The notes: generated from the sequence alone by a model not told the origin. Positions 24,501 through 33,118 are shown, numbered from the stretch's first letter. The stretch: 64,000 nt of DNA from Andrena cerasifolii (GCF_050908995.1 NC_135119.1:1240001-1304000); one strand, 5' to 3'. A program made the numbers and translations.

Positions 24501-27500
24501 GCCTGGCTTACAACATCGTGTGAAATTCGTGGTATCTCGATCGGACCAAAGATGGAAAGCACGGGTGAGACTCGTGGCACATCGATTGGGCCAAGGATGG
24601 AAACCACGAGGAGCGAGACTCGTGGTACGTCGATCGGGCGAAACGTAAACACCAAGGGTCAGGCTCGAGGTTAGTAGATACTACGACTCAACTTTTCGCC
24701 GATGTCTTTTCATCTCAGTTATTCCTGGCCGCATGCACATGTATTTTCTTTGTTGCAACTGCTTAACGGGGCTAAGACATGTGCGATTGACAACTTCGGA
24801 CGCTGAGCCGAACCGTGAAATGGCTCGACGCAGTGATGCCAGAACGGTGGGTTTTGTCCCACGGCCGCTACCACCACTCCACGACCAAGCGTACCCCCTC
24901 CTAGCGTCCGTACCGCACCACACAAGCATACCCGTCCCTCCATCCGTGTGCCGTACGCGCTGCCTGGCCACCGCTCTCCGGCGAGAATTCGTTTTCCCGA
25001 CATCGAAGCGCTTGGCGCGCAAGCGAAAAATCAAGACTTCAAATCCCGGTGCGGATATTACTTTTTTTTTTTAATTATTCACTAATTTCTCTTTCTATAT
25101 TCTCAGCAGACTAAAGGCTTAAAAACTATTAATTTACTAAGCATTTTCGAAGCTTGATTTGCTGCTAAAGTGCGATCCTCTTTTGGCTTGTATCGCACCA
25201 CTCCAAGCGTAAGTACCCTACCTTCTGTCAGTGTGCCGTACGCGCTGCCTGGCCGGCGCTCTCCGCCGAGAATTCATTTCATCGAGGTTTGAACCTCAAT
25301 GCGAAGATTCTACTTTTTTCATTAATTATTTTCTAACTTCTCTTTCTATATTCTCAGTAGAATAAAAACTTGAAAACTGTTAATTTACAAAGAATTTTCG
25401 CAGCAGGCTAATGTACGATGTTGGTCTTCTGCCTTTTGTATACATAAACAGAAATAATTCCTTGAAATGCTACTTACAAAATAAGCGCCGTTCTAGGATG
25501 GACTCCTTAAAATTCACGTCACAATGAGCAGTTACAAGCCAAAAGAGGATCGCATTTTAGCAGCAAATCAAGCTTCGAAAATGCTTAGTAAATTAATAGT
25601 TTTTAAGCCTTTAGTCTGCTGAGAATATAGAAAGAGAAATTAGTGAATAATTAAAAAAAAAAAGTAATATCCGCACCGGGATTTGAAGTCTTGATTTTTC
25701 GCTTGCGCGCCAAGCGCTTCGATGTCGAGAAAACGAATTCTCGCCGGAGAGCGGTGGCCAGGCAGCGCGTACGGCACACGGATGGAGGGACGGGTATGCT
25801 TGTGTGGTGCGGTACGGACGCTAGGAGAGGGTACGCTTGGTCGTGGAGTGGTGGTAGCGGCCGTGGGACAAAACCCACCGTTCTGGCATCACTGGCTCGA
25901 CGCGTAGCTCACCGCTGGTGCTGATTTGGTGCCGGCGGTCGGAATTTAAACGGTAAGCCAAGGGGTTAAGAGGGAATATTTTTTCCTCATTTTTCGGCGC
26001 GAATTCTATTCCGATATCGTTTATAGTTCAAAAGTTATACGAAAAAGGCCCCAAATTCTTCAACCTCAGCCGGGAAATTCCGAATAGCTCTTTGCGACGT
26101 TAATTTGAAAAAGACCATCCTAAAATTTTCGAAGTTCGGGCATCACTGCTGTCCAGCGGTCGCTGGCAGCTCTCCGAACGCCGGGCCGGTGCATGGTAGA
26201 GCTGTACGAGTACTTGAATATTCGGGTAGTTTGAAATCCGAACCAATCCGGGACTCGGTTTCCAAGCCGAGCCAGTTACCCGAAAGAACCGAGCGACTCG
26301 GATAGAACCAAGTACTTGAATGTTTTTCAAGCGGTCCGAAAGAACCGGGCGGATTGGATAGAACGAAGAGGATTGAATTTTTCCAAGCGGCCCGAAAGAA
26401 ACCGGGTGGCTTGGAAAGAAACGAGCGGTCCGCTCGACCTTCATTCGGACCGTTCGTTTCTTTCCAAGCCACCCGGTTTCTTAGGGCCCGCCCGCTTACT
26501 TTCCAAGCCGCCTGGTTTCTTTCGGGCTGCGTGGAAAAATTCAATCCGCTCGGTTCCATCCAATCCGCCCGGTTTCTTTCGGGCCGCTTGGAAAAATTCA
26601 ATCCGCTCGGTTCCATCCAATCCGCCCGGTTTCTTTCGGGCCGCTTGGAAAAATTCAATCCGCTCGGTTCCATCCAATCCGTCCGGTTTCTTTCGGGCCG
26701 CTTGAAAAAAATTCAAGTACTTGGTTCTATCCGAGCCGCTCGGTTCTTTCGGGTACCCGGCTCGGCTCGGTTTTTCAAGCCGAGCCAGGCTCGGCTTGCT
26801 TTTTCCGGGTCCTTGATCAGCTCTAGTGCATGGTTGTAGTGGAATGCGTCCGTGAGGCGCTGTTGCCATTTTACTTGTTCGCCCGAGCGCAGGTTGCAAG
26901 ATTAAATGATTATCCTGTATAACCTGATTGAAGGACCTGACTGACCACTGGCATATGAAAGGCTGGAGTTAGGATTTTACTGGTTGACTATTGGTAAATA
27001 GGACGTTTCTGGGTATTTTAGATATTTTAAATAAAAATTGTTATACTATCAAAAAAGTCATCCACACATTTGAAAAATAGATACTTTAATGAATTTAACT
27101 GTCAATAACGCATTTAAAAAATAATATATTAATAATAACAATGCGTAACATGAATTTCCGCTTTCCCTTAAATGGCCGCCTGGCACAGTTACCCTACAGA
27201 ATTTTTATGGGTGTGAACAATAATGATAATATTTATATTGTACATTTAAAGGTGAATTTGATGATTTTTTTTTAATGTAAATTTGACTAATACATCTAAT
27301 TGTAAGTCTAAGTCTTCTTTGAAGTTTAGTTTCTTTTTTAAGGTAAGATCTTGAGAATAAAAATAATTATCATTGGAAATCGTGTTGTTTTAGCCTGCTA
27401 CATATTATTTAGTGTGCAAAGTGGGCAACTTCTAAATATTACTCAATCTTGTTAAAATTTGTCAGATATTCTTTTCATACCAATAGGAATCAGGGCATGA

Positions 27501-29293
27501 GCAAAATAAAAAATAATGTAATATTTTAATTTTTACCCTACAATATGAAACACCCTAAATTGAACATAAAAAATGGTTTCTGTCAACATGTAAATATTAA
27601 TAATTCATGTGATAATGAAACGAAGATCACGCTTCTACAGACGCTAATAATATTTACAACAGCACAAACTCGTTAGATCTTATCTCTTATATTTTCACAA
27701 GTTATAGATAACTCGGGTTAATGCGATAACGAATACTATTTAAATAATATAACAAGTTGGGGAGATAGGGAAGCATCGATATCTAAACGAAAGAGTAATT
27801 GCCATTGATTACTTCTTGAATCGAAGTAAAGTTGCAAAAAAGATCTTTAGATTAATAAGAGGTTTGAGAACATGTAAGAAATACACTATCGTTCCATTTT
27901 AAAATTTGCCTATATACCATTATTCCCTTTACCCTCCCTTACAACACGTCCATATACCTAAGAAATTATGATTCTTCACACAGTGGCGAGGAAAGCAGCC
28001 AATGATACATACATACTGTGTAGGGGGAGTCCGGGAGACTTGACCACATGGGAGAGTTGAGCCGCTTGAAATATCTGTTTTAAATTTCGCGGTAGGCGGA
28101 CGGTTGTCAAGTCATAAGGTGAATGTCCCAATTTCTGCTCAAGTCCCCATTTCTGATCATTTCGTATTTTTCTTATTATTATATGCGTTACATTTGTACT
28201 ATAGTTGCAGCAAAAGCATTGTATATTTAATTACAAATTACTAATAGTTAAACATCTTGAAATATCTTTCTTAAATAGTTTTTGAATTGCTTGATTTGTT
28301 ATTAAAGAATTAATCAATTACTCTGCAAATTTTGATCGCAAACAAATTTTTTACACCTTCTTTATGACGAGTAACCTCTTAAATGAGCAGAAATTGGGAC
28401 ATTCACCTTAGCGTGCGAATTCTTTACCGTTACCATGTCATGTAACAAATTGACGATCGGTAGTCCGCTTTAGCTGTGAGTCAGAGAAACGTGTTTCTTC
28501 GTGTTCAGAGTGAAATACAAAGTAAAAGCTGAATTAAAGTATATAAGATAATTATTGTAATGTCTAAAGTTTGTGGCTACTTATTATAAACTAAAGCAAA
28601 TTGTTTTTTTTTTTCATTTGTTCCCGAGTTACTAGAGTATGGTCAAATCTCCCCACATGGTGGATCATATCTATCAGCGCTCGAGGAGGGATGAGCCAAA
28701 TCACATTTTTTATAAAATTTAATTTAGTGCTTACATTTATTAACTTACTGAAATGATATAACCCTCAAATTATAGTCTGATAACAAGGCTTTACTGCGAC
28801 ATAAATATAAAATCGATGCATCTCATACCCTAGATTTCATGGACCTTCAAGTAAAACGTGGTTCAACTCTCCCGGACTCCCCCCATTTATAAAAATTCTG
28901 ACTAAAAAGAACGCAGAAAAAAGAGACTAGTTTACTTGTAACAGTGATTTATTAGTCACCGCACATGAATTATTACAATTATGTAAATTTGCCATATTTT
29001 TTACATTCCATATTCGTATCTATATATGACGAATTCACAATTGTGACATTAACAATATATATTTTTAACTTACATTTTGTGATTACACGTGTAGAATATA
29101 GCATAAGTATAGGTATACGTATTATTATAAAATTTAGAATTACACACTCATCGAATTTAATTATCAATACTATATTCTTACTAATTCATTATTCGTATCT
29201 TATTTCCAGCATCGTATCACAAAACTGGCGCCAAGAGAACAATCCGAAGAAGATCTCGCGCAATTATTTGAAAATTCATTTACAATTTATTAA
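9563..29293 (+). CDS. T3dh: Hydroxyacid-oxoacid transhydrogenase, mitochondrial (seven exons; 5' exon not found)
   Basis: The exons are 9563-9671, 12962-13225, 13480-13712, 15703-15936, 16397-16559, 21648-21929 and 29210-29293. All introns are GT-AG and the frame is continuous for 455 residues to TAA at 29291. The family is the iron-containing (type III) alcohol dehydrogenases; ADHFE1/HOT couples 4-hydroxybutyrate oxidation to 2-oxoglutarate reduction in mitochondria. Visible signatures are CKCPAH then EYAFEMACSTIRYG near the N-terminus, the nucleotide-binding VGGGSVMDTCKAANLY, PTTSGTGSETTG, the metal-site region GFDVLCHALES, HLCHGLSYPISG, DHPIVPHGLSVV and the C-terminus RITKLAPREQSEEDLAQLF. 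The order and spacing match the roughly 465-residue animal enzymes. The exon at 9563 begins in mid-codon, so an upstream exon with start codon and mitochondrial presequence (about 15-30 residues) is missing or unrecognised. Introns of 3.3, 5.1 and 7.3 kb are filled with transposons. A possible poly(A) signal is at 29339. Identity is very confident; the 5' end is unknown. Confidence 0.92.
9775..11530. repeat. Inverted repeat flanking the 1.04-kb TA element
   Basis: About 300 bases on the left (roughly 9800-10135) recur inverted on the right (roughly 11200-11520). Landmarks are GTGTTACACAGTGTCGCCTT with its complement and the TATTGTAATTATTATTATCT pair. The 1.04-kb element 10146-11184 lies between the arms, so it probably inserted into this older palindrome. 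Confidence 0.6.
10146..11184 (-). mobile_element. 1.04-kb TA-flanked non-autonomous DNA element, copy 1
   Basis: The terminal inverted repeats are GTCGAATTAACGAAAGAAGG and its near complement, flanked by TATA on both sides. A same-length copy in opposite orientation lies at 41526-42565. A long open frame on the - strand (10594-11205) is shared by both copies. The differences I could align change amino acids far more often than they are silent, so the frame looks non-coding. The superfamily is probably Tc1/mariner-like, judged only from the TA flank. Confidence 0.7.
11935..12523. mobile_element. GC-rich hAT-type foldback element, 589 bp
   Basis: The ends CAGCGAAGCCCCGATGGG and complement are flanked by CTCTGAAC (11927-11934) and CTCTGAAT (12524-12531), an 8-bp duplication with one mismatch. 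The arms of about 250 bp fold on each other, around a small unique centre at about 12200-12260. Open frames at 11912-12651 and 12373-12585 are mirror images and not genes. It sits in T3dh intron 1. Confidence 0.7.
12532..12961. other. Intron sequence without identified features
   Basis: This is AT-rich intron sequence ending in the acceptor TTACAG at 12956-12961. I see no repeat or coding signal other than the splice acceptor. Confidence 0.5.
13832..15623. mobile_element. TA-flanked foldback element in T3dh intron 3 (host of a nested element)
   Basis: It is bounded by TA at 13830-13831 and 15624-15625. The imperfect terminal repeats read GGGTAAGTCGGGGAAAGATGG on the left and CCATCTCACCCGAAATTACCC on the right. 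It contains the complete element 14193-15054. No transposase frame is visible. Confidence 0.6.
14193..15054. mobile_element. 862-bp TA-flanked element with GGGGTAAAGTGA ends (nested)
   Basis: TA at 14191-14192 and 15055-15056 flanks ends GGAGAGACCGGGGTAAAGTGA and TCACTTTACCCCGGTCTCCCC, with one mismatch in 21. Further GGTAAAGTGGG and TTTACCCCG motifs recur inside (near 14385-14415, 14675-14695 and 15020-15030) as subterminal repeats. It has no coding region. Confidence 0.7.
16560..16829. other. T3dh intron 5, unassigned part
   Basis: The intron starts at the donor GTAATT (16560). This part is AT-rich and I recognise no element before the mariner end at 16832. Confidence 0.45.
16832..17752 (-). 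mobile_element. mariner element, internally deleted, 29-bp perfect terminal repeats
   Basis: The left end 16832-16860 and right end 17724-17752 are exact 29-bp inverted repeats, flanked by TA (16830-16831, 17753-17754). The transposase reads on the - strand from about 17582. Recognisable parts are an N-terminal MDKIEYRVSDK, then (after a frameshift) the helix-turn-helix region NDEIKAELSEVYGD, EFKRGRTSIYDEERPGPP and RRLKVREISEAVGINRTGV. RKFSARWVPQ follows, and C-terminally HPPYSPDLTPCDYFLFPNLK and KKWLAGKRF. At 921 bp it is about 370 bp shorter than a complete mariner. The deletion removes the region of the first two catalytic Asp residues, so it cannot encode an active enzyme. Confidence 0.9.
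17755..18560. other. Intron sequence with a 24-bp direct duplication
   Basis: At 17801-17848 the unit AAGAATTCAACTCCTGGGGT occurs twice in tandem. The rest is AT-rich. One short + frame (18425-18540) contains a Cys/His-rich stretch that faintly recalls CHHC zinc fingers, but I do not support it as a gene. Confidence 0.4.
18564..18701. mobile_element. Short MITE with TTAA-like ends
   Basis: The inverted ends are TTAAGGGCTCCCCCAAACC and the near-complement at about 18683-18701. The arms fold over about 55 bases each. The TTAA at both borders is compatible with a piggyBac-type target site. Confidence 0.55.
18712..19149. mobile_element. hAT-type palindromic MITE, family TAGAGCTG, copy 1
   Basis: A perfect 8-bp duplication CCGTCGCC lies at 18704-18711 and 19150-19157. 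The ends are TAGAGCTGTACG and CTTGATCAGCTCTA. The arms are built from diverged units with CCGAAAGAA, CCAAGC and TACTTGAA motifs. It is 438 bp. A second, longer copy is at 26197-26825. The overlapping open frames on both strands are palindrome artefacts. Confidence 0.85.
19311..19333. repeat. (TTTA)n microsatellite, 3' tail of a LINE
   Basis: About five ATTT/TTTA units lie immediately downstream (on the - strand) of the reverse-transcriptase fragment. On the coding strand this is a TAAA repeat, the kind of tail left by target-primed reverse transcription. Confidence 0.7.
19484..20402 (-). pseudogene. Non-LTR retrotransposon reverse transcriptase fragment (jockey/CR1-like)
   Basis: The - strand frame 20402-19926 has the fingers/palm motif GPLLFNIFVNDL, the catalytic FLLYADDLKIF, and the downstream WCQKNRMGLNLAKC. 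The frame 19909-19484 continues with RPIIEYASIIWSP, LLERVQHKFLRFAAYKLG and ERRRIADLCFLFKIVNG, the usual C-terminal region of jockey- and CR1-type ORF2. The endonuclease and most of the reverse transcriptase are missing (5' truncation). A stop and frameshift separate the two parts. A 42-bp inverted duplication (19810-19851 versus 19901-19942) sits at the break. Confidence 0.85.
20403..21647. other. T3dh intron 5, 3' part
   Basis: There is no gene here. At about 21340-21525 a fragment related to the foldback element at 33670-34726 is visible (shared AAAACTGAGGGTG, TTGCGGATTCGT and TTGGACTGTGT). The intron ends at the acceptor AG 21646-21647. Confidence 0.45.
21930..22500. other. T3dh intron 6, AT-rich start
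   Basis: It starts with the donor GTAAGA at 21930. I see no repeat or coding signal before the inverted repeat that begins near 22510. Confidence 0.45.
22625..22808. mobile_element. 184-bp hAT-type palindrome whose right duplication is split
   Basis: The ends are CTGTGATGCCAGATCGGGG and its complement; the arms are nearly perfect. The left 8-bp duplication is GAGCTACC (22617-22624). The right one reads GAGCTA at 22809-22814 and resumes as TACC at 23193-23196, on the far side of the element 22815-23192. The homologous right arm of the outer repeat has the uninterrupted string GGAGAGCTGCCAG. Confidence 0.8.
22815..23192. mobile_element. pogo/Tigger-like MITE, copy 1
   Basis: The ends are CAGTATTTCCTCGTTAGCG and the near-complement (one base differs), flanked by TA on both sides. 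The interior resembles the copy at 38883-39319 (shared TATCCCCACCACT and AGAAAGAAGCGAGAAACGAA). CAGT ends with TA duplication fit pogo-type elements. Long open frames across 22526-23216 on both strands run through several elements and are not genes. Confidence 0.75.
23945..24515. repeat. ~570-bp near-perfect palindrome
   Basis: The left half (23950-24240) and right half (24245-24510) are almost exact complements. They meet at the AT-rich centre CTAGTTTAAATTTAAACTAG (24256-24275). It would be expected to form a long hairpin. Confidence 0.75.
24525..24670. repeat. Three-unit tandem repeat, ~45-48 bp period
   Basis: The unit begins CTCGTGG and contains TCGATCGG followed by a GGATGGAAA-like block. 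It is repeated three times with divergence. It lies between the palindrome and the hAT-type insertion inside the TTAA element. Confidence 0.6.
24831..25894. mobile_element. hAT-type palindromic element, CAGTGATGCC family, 1064 bp
   Basis: A perfect 8-bp duplication GCTCGACG lies at 24823-24830 and 25895-25902. The ends are CAGTGATGCCAGAACGGTGG and complement. The arms of about 250 bp are nearly identical complements, and further inverted segments lie inside. Each arm carries a tRNA-like stretch with a B box (TTCAAATCCCGGTGC near 25039-25053; complement at about 25671-25687). Related copies are 6823-8997, a fragment at 49045-49118, and 62217-63195. It is non-autonomous. Confidence 0.85.
26197..26825. 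mobile_element. hAT-type palindromic MITE, family TAGAGCTG, copy 2 with 57-bp tandem units
   Basis: A perfect 8-bp duplication GTGCATGG lies at 26189-26196 and 26826-26833. The ends are identical in type to 18712-19149. It is 629 bp because one arm holds about three tandem copies of a 57-bp unit (about 26520-26700). Since 57 is a multiple of three, long open frames with a repeating 19-residue unit appear on both strands. The same frames are absent from copy 1, so they are by-products of the repeat. Confidence 0.85.
26931..28020. other. T3dh intron 6, AT-rich, no feature recognised
   Basis: I see no gene, RNA or clear element in this stretch. Confidence 0.45.
28023..28884. mobile_element. Foldback element with GGGGGAGTCCGGGAGA ends
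   Basis: The left end GGGGGAGTCCGGGAGACTTGA and right end TCAACTCTCCCGGACTCCCCC are inverted with one mismatch. TA precedes the left end (28021-28022). A complete smaller element (28117-28408) is nested inside. It is non-coding. Confidence 0.65.
28117..28408. mobile_element. 292-bp TA-flanked MITE nested in 28023-28884
   Basis: TA at 28115-28116 and 28409-28410 flanks terminal repeats AGGTGAATGTCCCAATTTCT and its exact complement. The inverted match extends to about 25 bases. Confidence 0.75.
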
Positions 29294-31450
29294 GAACGAA
29301 GTGTTTTTCATTACCGTGATTGATCCAAGAAACGCAACAAATAAAATCTTATTTTTTTACATTTCCACTCTACATGTGACATTTATTCCATCCTTAACGC
29401 ATTTCTTAAATAAACATTCCAATGAGTCCCTGTGATACGGAACCCTTCACTGCTCCACGATAATAAACAGTTACAAACAATATAATCACCTCGAAGATTA
29501 TCAATTTAAGTACATATAAGATAACGTTAACATAGACATAATTAATTTAATCGGCCATCAAGGAGAAAATGCACAAACAATTTGTGCCTACGAACGTGTA
29601 GTTCGCGATATTTAGAAAGTCATCCAATCTTCGGATGATCCTTGAAAAAGCGATCATCATTGCAATGGCAATGAAAAGGATCCTCTTAAGATTGGTGACT
29701 CATTCTATCAGCGATAGGGTATAATTATTAATAAACTGCCGCTTTTATTTCGATCTTGCACGAACGTTACGAGGTTTCTTTGTAAAATAAACAGAATTGA
29801 ATCGCCTACGCCAAACACATCGCACTTGTTCATTAAATCATTAAAATTGAAAGCTAACAATCTGCTAAATCGATAACCGAGTATGAACCACAGATCGAAA
29901 TTTATATCTGAAGCAGTCACGTTGTATTCTGCAAATTTATTAATCTATTTTATTTACACCGCACACCGATGAAGATTTTAGGAGGCGTGAAGAATGCGAA
30001 ACTTGTATTAAACGATTTTATACATTCGACCGCAATGTTATTAGGAAAACATCAAATATACTTGTTTTAATTTTTTTAAACTGGCCTGCGGATTCAATCT
30101 TGAAGATATGTCGTATAATTAGTTTGAGGAATGCTTGTTGCATAAAGTCCGTTAACAGTTACTTTTCCCCTCAGAAATCCAGAGATACAAAATAGAGATA
30201 CAGCATCTGAACAGCTACCATACCATTGAAATACGCAAATATCATTTGTTACAATGACAAGTGATTTTATTAAACGTATCGCGTACGTTTAAAAAAAATC
30301 ATACAATTTAATTTGCGCGATTTATACTATTCATGCCACAACGATATTTCAATTTCTAATGATATGGATCAGCACGGTAGAGCCATATATACTTATTATT
30401 ATTATCCCCATTCATTCGAGAGAAAGTAATACTCAAAACTGACCTATATTACAATAATTATTTCTCAAAATAATAATATCCATTATGTACCCGATACGTA
30501 TGAAATTCACCTCTGATCCATTGACAGAGGCATGTCTCCTTCCTTTTTCTTCCGTTTCGTCATAACAAAAGTGTACTTTCCAAAATTTTGGGCACGCTAA
30601 AATTCCCATTTGTTTCATGTTGCAGCACAAGCATTAAAACATTTTTTTAAAAATCTCGCTCTCAGATCGATGCTTTTATTCGAAACTATTACTTTTCTAT
30701 CAGATATGTTCATTTTCCAGCCAAATCGTCTGAAAATCGCAACAATGTAAATGATATAAACAATATCGAATACATTAAATAATAGATGAATATTTTCAAA
30801 TTTTATTACAAGAATATTCACAATGTAAATACCTGTACCTAGCAATATTACTTGAACCTCGTATAGTCGACCTCCCGAGTTCTTTTAAATTTTGCCCTGT
30901 GTTTTCCTCTTGAATTATTCATTTTACTTCAGAATTCATTGAAGATTGTTCTTGATTTTAAAACTTTTTTCAAATAATGCGTAACACTCGACTCGTATTT
31001 TTGCTGAAAGTATATGCTAGCATTATGAAAACACTCCGACTAGTACAGGCAGATATTATTTTTTTGATAAAAACACTAATCTGAATACTCACCGTCGCGG
31101 TCGTGCCTCTCTCAGGGAAAGCAAACGTTTCGATGAACGCTTACCTACGCGAACTCTTGCGTTTCCATCTCAAACTGGCTTCTTCTGCGACAAATGCGGG
31201 ACTGGCAAGCCAACAACGCCTTTTGGCTAATCGTACCCTCTAGCAATGTTGATGTTTGGATTCTCAATATCACGACACCTCGCATTTCATAGTGATTGTA
31301 AGAACGAATTACCTACATTCAGAAGAAAGAGTAATATAAGGCGATCCTCATTCAAACTATATAGGGTAACGTTAAACCTGAACCATTCCGAGAAAATACA
31401 GGGTGTCACCAAAATAATGGTACAACCTGAAAAGGTATGATGTTACATAA
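29294..31450. other. T3dh 3' flank and AT-rich intergenic sequence
   Basis: It begins with the T3dh 3' UTR (AATAAA at 29339-29344). No further coding exon is supported. At about 31085-31240 base composition becomes richer in C, G and CpG. On the - strand two donor-like GTGAGT/GTAAGC sites are present there, which could mark a 5' UTR exon of a divergently transcribed gene; the evidence is weak. Confidence 0.4.
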
Positions 31451-31455
31451 GAGTA

Positions 31456-33114
31456 CAACCCCTGGCAATAAGTTTGGAACCAAACGCAAAAATACGAAAT
31501 TAACGAGAAACACTAATATTTTTTATGTATAATATGCAATGGTATATATATGAAACGGGTGGTAATGTTAAATTGGTCTATTTTAAAATAAAAGCACCAA
31601 AAATAATTAAGAATTTTGTTTATTATATAATACAAAATATGGAAGAAACAAAATGTGTCTGGGAAATAAGTATGGAACGGACCGATGTTCTGGAAAAAAG
31701 TATGGAACAATATAAATTTGCAAAGAGATTAACAATAATTTTTTCAGTATTTATATTACCTAGTATTTTGTGACGTTCCCACGTGCACGTATCACAGCTT
31801 GTATACGTTTTGGCATCAATGTAATTAAGTGTTTCCACACTGTGATGGCAAAATTTGTTTCCATGACAGCTTAATGGCTTCCAAAAGTTCATTTTTATTT
31901 TTTGTTTTTTTTTGTCGCGTATAAATTGTTTCCAAAGTGCCCACAAATTTTCGATTCGACTTAAATCTGGGCTATTTGCTGGCTATTTTATGGTTCGAAA
32001 GCCTTTTTGTTGAAGGTAGTTTTGAACTATTTTGCTTCGATGACATCTTGCATTGTCATGTTGAAAATAAAAATCATCCGAATCCTCGAACCACTGATCT
32101 AAACTCGGTATTAAAAAGTGTTCTAATATATGAATATATACTTCAGAGTTCACAATTTTTATACAAAATGCATATTTGTCCAACTCCTTGAGCTGTCATA
32201 CAGCTCCAGACCATGTACGACTTTGGATATTTTATTTTAAAATTCAAACAATCTTCACTAAATTTTTCAATTGGTGTTCTCCACACGAAGTGTCTCCTCC
32301 TCCGATGCATACACGCGATTCATCGCTGAAAACAACTTTACTCCAATCTTCTGTAGTCCAATGCGCATACTTCTTACACCATTCTAAACGTTTCTTTTTG
32401 TGTTCCTTAGTGAGAAATGGCTTTGTCTTTGCTTTGCAGAAAGAATACCCCATTTTTTCATTAATTTCGTGAGACGTGGCTCTTCTCAGTTTCTTTACGA
32501 TCTGTCTTAATCGTCTGTCATCTCTTCTTGAAGTTGAGCGCGGACGTCCGCCTCTTTTGCGATTCACCATGCTGCCCGTCTCGTTAAATTTTCCTTTTAT
32601 TTTACTTACTGCGCTTTGGCTACAATTCAAAATTTCAGCTACTTTTTGCTGAGTATTACCTTCTTTCAATAATGCAATTATGCGTAACTTTAAATCGTTA
32701 GATAAATGTTTGCGTGGCGGCATGTTTTATTCATTCGACTTGCTTGTTTCCTGTCTCAAAAGAGTATTGAAAAGAGAATAAAGAAATGAAAACCATCAAG
32801 TAACTAACTAATATGCATGTACAGATATGAGAAAATACTAGGTAATATAAATACTGAAAAAATTATTCTTAATCTCTTTGCAAATTTATATTGTTCCATA
32901 CTTTTTTCCAGACACATTTTGTTTCTTCCATATTTTATATTATATAATAAACAAAATTCTTAATTATTTTTGGTGCTTTTACTTTAAAATAGACCAATTT
33001 AACATTACCACGCGTTTCATATATATATCGTTGCATATTATACATAAAAAATATTGGTGTTTCTCGTTAATTTCGTATTTTTGCGTTTGGTTACAAACTT
33101 ATTGCCAGGGGTTG
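31456..33114 (-). mobile_element. Tc1-like transposon with long terminal inverted repeats, transposase broken
   Basis: TA at 31454-31455 and 33115-33116 flanks ends CAACCCCTGGCAATAAGTTT and complement. The inverted similarity runs about 250 bp inwards on each side. The transposase starts at 32723 on the - strand: MPPRKHLSNDLKLRIIALLK, a paired-like helix-turn-helix (QQKVAEILNCSQSAVSKIKG), the basic GRPRSTSRRDDRRL, then WSKVVFSDESRV with the first catalytic Asp. After a frame break, FYFQHDNARCHRSKIVQNYL holds the second Asp. After another break, SPDLSRIENLWALWK holds the expected Glu of the DD34E triad. All catalytic positions survive but in different frames, so it is an inactive, fairly recent copy. 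Confidence 0.88.
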
Positions 33115-33118
33115 TATA

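Larger units (their letters stand above)
23942..25965. mobile_element. TTAA-flanked element (piggyBac-like), 2.0 kb with nested insertion
   Basis: TTAA at 23938-23941 and 25966-25969 flanks ends CCCCTTGGCATAC and GTAAGCCAAGGGG (12 of 13 paired). It contains a palindrome (about 23945-24515), a three-unit tandem repeat (about 24525-24670) and the hAT-type element 24831-25894. No transposase frame is present. All of it lies in T3dh intron 6. Confidence 0.65.
22510..26930. repeat. Interrupted inverted repeat, 4.4 kb
   Basis: The left-arm pieces (about 22510-22624 and 23195-23330) match in reverse complement the right-arm pieces (about 26070-26196 and 26826-26930). Shared strings are CCATGCACCGGCCC, CTGGACAGCAGTGATGCC and TTTTAGGATGGTCT. 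The left arm is interrupted by a hAT-type palindrome plus a pogo-like MITE. The right arm is interrupted by the element 26197-26825. The centre holds the TTAA element 23942-25965. The arms therefore predate all of these. Confidence 0.7.

Noticed and set aside
26143..26899. Open frames with a repeating 19-residue unit
   Set aside because: They are produced by 57-bp tandem units in a MITE and are absent from the sister copy at 18712-19149.
28965..29435. 156-codon + strand open frame
   Set aside because: It overlaps the last T3dh exon in a different frame and has only AT-rich composition. The T3dh frame there is supported by homology.
30433..30845. Short - strand frames downstream of T3dh
   Set aside because: They are short, AT-rich and without motifs. 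I see no consistent exon chain.
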